Shown here piece after piece: positions 60,625-64,000 of a stretch of 64,000 nt of DNA. The notes under the pieces were generated by a model. It did not search any database. It was not told the DNA's origin and saw only the letters and a list, made by a program, of their open reading frames with translations. Made by a program: the position numbers and the translations under genes. Every line of letters starts with the position of its first letter. Within the stretch, counting starts at the first letter, position 1. This DNA is from Hyphomicrobiales bacterium (GTDB lineage: Bacteria; Pseudomonadota; Alphaproteobacteria; Rhizobiales; Rhizobiaceae): positions 62,001 through 126,000 of the forward strand of contig UBMP01000002.1 of NCBI GenBank assembly GCA_900466575.1, given 5' to 3'.

Positions 60625-61434
60625 ATGATGACAGCGCAAACCCAGGACATTGCAAAACCGTACATAACGTTGATCACCGTCTGCTGGAATGCAGCGGAGA
60701 CCATTGGCGATACTTTGAAGTCGATCGACGCCCAGACGTATCGCGATTTCGAACATCTGGTCATCGACGGCGCCTCCAGAGACGGAACCCAGGCGATTGT
60801 CGAGGCCATGGCCGCCGCGAACCGTCGGCTGATGTCCGAGCCGGACAAGGGCATCTACGACGCCATGAACAAGGGCATCCGGCTTGCCAGGGGCGAGATC
60901 ATCGGCCTGCTCAATGCCGACGATGTCTTTGCCGACAACAGGGTACTCGAACGTGTCGCAAACGCCTTCGCCGATCCCGGTTTGGACTGCTGTTTCGGTG
61001 ATCTGGTCTATGTGGACCGCGCCCGCCCGGATCACGTTACCCGATACTGGCGCTCATCCGACTTCGAGCCGGGCTCGTTTCGTCGCGGCTGGTTCCCGCC
61101 GCATCCCACGCTCTATCTCCGGCGCAGCGTTTACGATCAGGTCGGCGATTTCGATCTCGGCTATCGCCACGCCGCCGATGTCGAATTCATGATGCGTGTC
61201 TTCGAAGGCGCCCGTTGCCGCTCCCTGCGCATTCCTGAGGTTCTGGTCAGGATGAAGTCTGGGGGCGCCTCGAACAATGGTCTGCGCACGGTGATCCGGC
61301 AGAACCGCGAAATTCTGCAGGCTCTCTCGAAACACGGCCTTGCGGCCTCACCCGTGAGTTACTGGTTTTCAAAGCTTGCGAACCGTTTGGTGCAGATCTT
61401 CACCGGGAAGCTTCGCGCCATGACGAACCGATGA
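60625..61434 (+). CDS. family 2 glycosyltransferase
   Basis: The 269-residue GT2 enzyme is of the WcaA/colanic-acid-type class: YITLITVCWNAAETIGDTL, GASRDGTQAI, GLLNADDVFADN (metal-binding acidic cluster) and RRGWFPPHPTLYLRRS near the acceptor side. The C-terminus has a basic amphipathic helix and no membrane segment. It probably adds the second sugar to the lipid-linked primer. It is convergent with the small phosphoglycosyltransferase gene, with a 10-base gap. The ATG at 60625 is one of two adjacent ATGs. Confidence 0.86.
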   Translation: MMTAQTQDIAKPYITLITVCWNAAETIGDTLKSIDAQTYRDFEHLVIDGASRDGTQAIVEAMAAANRRLMSEPDKGIYDAMNKGIRLARGEIIGLLNADDVFADNRVLERVANAFADPGLDCCFGDLVYVDRARPDHVTRYWRSSDFEPGSFRRGWFPPHPTLYLRRSVYDQVGDFDLGYRHAADVEFMMRVFEGARCRSLRIPEVLVRMKSGGASNNGLRTVIRQNREILQALSKHGLAASPVSYWFSKLANRLVQIFTGKLRAMTNR

Positions 61435-61444
61435 GGGCTCGTGC

Positions 61445-61996
61445 TCACTTTACGGCGTCGCCCGAGCCGGACCCGATAGCCGTCTGAACCAGCAGCCGAA
61501 AATCGCCGATCATAGAGCGACCAGCGACATAGTCGCTGTCGAGCTTGGCCAGCCTCACCGGATCGGACATGTCGACGCCGGCCACCTGCGCCAGCCCCGT
61601 AATGCCCGGCAGAACAGAATAGACACCGCACCGGCGCCGTTCGAGGATCAGTTCCGTCTGGTTCGGGAGGCACGGCCGCGGTCCCACAAGGCTCATTTCG
61701 CCGCGAACAACGTTGATAAGCTGAGGCAGTTCATCGAGCTTGGTCTTGCGCAGGAACTGGCCTACCGGTGTGATCCATGCCGTCGATGCCTGATGCGAGG
61801 CGATATCGGGAGTGCCCACCGCCATGGTCCGGAACTTCAGGCATTTGAAGACCTTTTCGTTCTTCCCGACACGCTCCTGAACGAAGATTGCCGGTCCCTC
61901 CGAAGTGCGACGGATCACCACGGCGACGATGGCCATCACGGGTGCCGCGGGTATGAGGATCACAATGGCCAAGAAAAGATCGATCAAGCGCTTCAC
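61445..61996 (-). CDS. small polyprenyl-phosphate phosphoglycosyltransferase (PglC/WcaJ-like)
   Basis: The 183-residue protein is a monotopic phosphoglycosyltransferase of the PglC type. It has an N-terminal hydrophobic re-entrant segment (LIDLFLAIVILIPAAPVMAIV), the catalytic-type region FKCLKFRTM, and the conserved LRKTKLDELPQLINVVRGEMSLVGPRP block. It transfers a sugar phosphate from an NDP-sugar (often UDP-diacetylbacillosamine or QuiNAc) to undecaprenyl phosphate, thereby starting a glycan. The start is GTG. A WbpM/FlaA1-type dehydratase, which would supply such a sugar, is divergently encoded. Confidence 0.9.
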   Translation of the reverse strand: MKRLIDLFLAIVILIPAAPVMAIVAVVIRRTSEGPAIFVQERVGKNEKVFKCLKFRTMAVGTPDIASHQASTAWITPVGQFLRKTKLDELPQLINVVRGEMSLVGPRPCLPNQTELILERRRCGVYSVLPGITGLAQVAGVDMSDPVRLAKLDSDYVAGRSMIGDFRLLVQTAIGSGSGDAVK

Positions 61997-62322
61997 AATT
62001 TCGAACCCGTTGACGATTGTCGGAAGGATAGAGTGCGTTCGTTTGCCTCTTTTGGTCGACTAATGCAAGCACAGTGGGCGGGATGATCTGGAGCGGGACT
62101 GGAAGAGGTTCTTGCAAGGCGCCTGTGAAAAAGTCTATGAGCGGGACGTGTCGGAAATGATCCAGGTCTTCGGGGGGCGTTTCCCCCTTGGCTGCAGGGG
62201 CGCTTTCGATCGAGTTTCATGTCTGATGCCGCCAGTGTCTCAAGCTGGCCAATTGATGCGATTTCCTTTTTGCGACGAACACATCCAGTCGGAAGAAAGC
62301 TGCGCGGTTAGGTGAGTACGGG
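61997..62322. other. divergent intergenic region, phosphoglycosyltransferase / dehydratase
   Basis: The 326 bases hold no supported gene. Promoters for both flanking genes should be here; a TTGACG near 62011 has no matching -10 at the right spacing. A short GC-rich hairpin is possible around GGGGGGCGTTTCCCCC near 62177. Nothing else is recognised. Confidence 0.35.
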
Positions 62323-64000
62323 ATGGCCCGACACGAAATCGTTCGTTCAATCCTGGCATGGCCGCGCTGGTTCAAGCGCTACGTGGCTGTCGCTGTAGAT
62401 GTGTTTCTATGTGTAGTCACGCTGTGGCTCGCCTTTGCCTTCCGGCTCAACACCTGGGAGTTCCTGTCTGGCATCCAGCTGCTGACCATCCCGGTTTCTA
62501 TCGGCATAGCCATTCCGATTTTTATCATCAACGGACTCTATCGCGCAATCTTCCGCTTCATCGGCTGGGCCGCCTTCATGGCGATCATCCGTTCGGTCAG
62601 TATCTACGGTGCGGCCTTTGCGTTCATCTTCACGGTGATCAGCGTACCGGGAATTCCGCGAACTGTTGGACTTTTGCAACCGATGCTGCTGTTGCTGGCG
62701 GTTGCGATTTCGCGCTTGTCTGCAAGGCAGATATTGGGCGGCTCCTATCGCCGCATTCTGCGCCAGAGCGAGCAGACGCGCGCGCTGATCTACGGGGCCG
62801 GAAATGTGGGCCGGCAGCTTGCCAGCGCCTTGAGAAACGGCGGCGAGTTCGCCATCGCCGGTTTCCTGGACGATGACAGCGCGCTCGCCGGCACTCTGAT
62901 CGACGGCATCAAAGTTTATACTCCCCACAACCTGCGGGAACTGACGAGGTCGCTGGATGTCAGGACCGTGCTTCTCGCAGTCCCCAATATCAGCCCCGAG
63001 CGGCGCAGGGAGATCATCGAAAACCTGCGCGGCGGACATGTGGCCGTCCGCAATCTGCCGAATGTCAGCGAGCTTGCCCACGGGAGGGTTCGCATTTCCG
63101 ACTTCGAGGACCTGGCAATCGATGACCTTCTGGGTCGCCCGGCCGTTCCACCCTCCGCCGACCTGATGAAGCGCAATGTCGAAGGTAAGGTCGTGATGGT
63201 GACGGGCGCCGGTGGCTCGATCGGAAGCGAACTCTGCAGGCAGCTGCTGCAGGTCGGGCCTAAATGCCTGGTCCTATTCGATGCCGGCGAATTCGCCCTG
63301 TATTCGATCTATACCGAGCTGTCCCGTTCCGAATATGGTGACTGTCGCATCGTCCCGCTCCTTGGATCGGTTCGGGATCGCGATCGAATGGAAGATGTGA
63401 TCGGCGTCTTCCGTCCCGATACCATCTACCACGCGGCGGCTTACAAGCATGTGCCGCTGGTGGAACAGAACCTCGTCGAGGGCATTTCGAACAACGTCTT
63501 CGGGACGCTTGTCACGGCCTCGGTCGCGAAACAATTCGGGGTCGCGTCCTTCGTTCTCGTGAGTACCGACAAGGCCGTGCGGCCGACGAATGTGATGGGC
63601 GCTTCCAAGCGCATTGCAGAACTCGTGCTGCAGGCATTCGCCGCCGAGGGCGGGCAAACCGTGTTCTCCATGGTCCGGTTCGGCAACGTCTTGGGCTCTT
63701 CAGGCTCGGTGGTTCCGCTCTTCCGGCAGCAGATAGCCGAAGGCGGGCCGATCACGCTGACCCATCCGGAAGTCACACGCTTCTTCATGACCATCCCTGA
63801 GGCTTCGCAGTTGGTCATCCAGGCCGGCGCCATGGCGCGGGGCGGCGATGTTTTCGTTCTCAACATGGGTGAACCTGTCCGCATCATCAATCTTGCACGC
63901 AGCATGGTAGAACTCTCCGGCATGACCGTCCGCGATGAGGAAAACCCCGACGGCGATATCGAATTCGTCATGACCGGCCTGCGTCCGGCCGAAAAACTCT
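62323..64000 (+). CDS. WbpM/FlaA1-type NDP-sugar 4,6-dehydratase, partial (3' end outside window)
   Basis: The frame runs from the ATG at 62323 off the right edge, giving 559 codons. It reads as a large membrane-bound dehydratase (WbpM/CapD/PglF class): four hydrophobic segments in the first 110 residues, a CoA-binding-like Rossmann region (LIYGAGNVGRQLASAL near 150-166), and the catalytic SDR domain from about residue 290 (VTGAGGSIGSEL). The SDR active site has STDKAVRPTNVMGASKR near 414-430, where methionine replaces the usual tyrosine, a known trait of this subfamily. It converts UDP-GlcNAc to the 4-keto-6-deoxy sugar for QuiNAc or bacillosamine synthesis. It is not fused to a transferase in the part visible. 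Confidence 0.92.
   Translation, partial: MARHEIVRSILAWPRWFKRYVAVAVDVFLCVVTLWLAFAFRLNTWEFLSGIQLLTIPVSIGIAIPIFIINGLYRAIFRFIGWAAFMAIIRSVSIYGAAFAFIFTVISVPGIPRTVGLLQPMLLLLAVAISRLSARQILGGSYRRILRQSEQTRALIYGAGNVGRQLASALRNGGEFAIAGFLDDDSALAGTLIDGIKVYTPHNLRELTRSLDVRTVLLAVPNISPERRREIIENLRGGHVAVRNLPNVSELAHGRVRISDFEDLAIDDLLGRPAVPPSADLMKRNVEGKVVMVTGAGGSIGSELCRQLLQVGPKCLVLFDAGEFALYSIYTELSRSEYGDCRIVPLLGSVRDRDRMEDVIGVFRPDTIYHAAAYKHVPLVEQNLVEGISNNVFGTLVTASVAKQFGVASFVLVSTDKAVRPTNVMGASKRIAELVLQAFAAEGGQTVFSMVRFGNVLGSSGSVVPLFRQQIAEGGPITLTHPEVTRFFMTIPEASQLVIQAGAMARGGDVFVLNMGEPVRIINLARSMVELSGMTVRDEENPDGDIEFVMTGLRPAEKL

Noticed and set aside
25811-64000. integrative element with integrase or transposase
   Set aside because: No integrase, transposase or insertion-sequence ends were found; the only long repeat is the GT-C duplication.
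1-64000. CRISPR array or phage genes
   Set aside because: No regularly spaced direct repeats and no Cas or phage structural proteins were seen.

Overview
The window looks like chromosomal DNA of a high-GC alphaproteobacterium of the Hyphomicrobiales, most likely Rhizobiaceae. The support is a set of housekeeping genes in a rhizobial-type arrangement (M16 peptidase next to thrC; mutY, a DUF721 gene, a DsbA-like lipoprotein gene and smc in series; then pyruvate phosphate dikinase), a GC-rich inverted repeat of the kind common in rhizobial genomes, and a possible RirA-type iron operator. The species was not determined.

Positions 1-25.8 kb are mainly core genome: M16 peptidase, thrC, a small lipoprotein, two HAD phosphatases, mutY, a DciA-like protein, an Old Yellow Enzyme, a PagL-type lipid A deacylase, a DsbA-like lipoprotein, smc, an orphan AAA ATPase with a winged-helix-like tail, a DUF922 secreted protease-like protein, a methyltransferase divergent from a siderophore-type iron ABC transporter, ppdK, a DUF1499 membrane protein, a possible 37-residue protein, a glycosyltransferase and a metallo-beta-lactamase-fold hydrolase. 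A tRNA-Gln (TTG) gene at 25736-25810 marks the edge of the next region.

Positions 26-64 kb are one long surface-glycan region. Block A (39437 down to 26001, minus strand, ten genes) makes and uses an activated heptose: GmhA isomerase, HddA kinase, and a three-domain protein joining a guanylyltransferase-like domain, a GmhB-like phosphatase and a P-loop kinase. These would give GDP-D-glycero-alpha-D-manno-heptose. They sit with a DPM1-like glycosyltransferase, two tandem polytopic GT-C-like proteins, a UPF0104 flippase-like protein, two SDR enzymes and a GMC oxidoreductase. rmlB (39934-41004, plus strand) separates the blocks. Block B (60403 down to 41105, minus strand, 22 genes, many with overlapping stop and start codons) holds rmlA, fdtA and fdtB (a dTDP-3-amino-3,6-dideoxyhexose), Wzm/Wzt export, and a nonulosonic-acid-type set: nucleotidyltransferase, LegB-like dehydratase, SDR reductase, radical SAM protein, acyltransferase, then NeuB-, SpsF- and PseG-like proteins in the order of Bacillus spsE-F-G. 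It continues with WbqC, PIG-L, DUF115 and TIGR04325 proteins, methyltransferases and glycosyltransferases. At the right end are a GT2, a small phosphoglycosyltransferase and the 5' part of a WbpM/FlaA1-type dehydratase that runs off the window.

The best candidates for new biology are the nonulosonate-like pathway, which has a reductase and a radical SAM enzyme but no dedicated LegC-type aminotransferase, and the heptose block with its triple-domain enzyme and its GT-C pair carrying a 204-bp nearly identical segment. Smaller points are a frame conflict at the start of the iron permease, a perfect inverted repeat upstream of the AAA ATPase, and a possible 37-codon gene.
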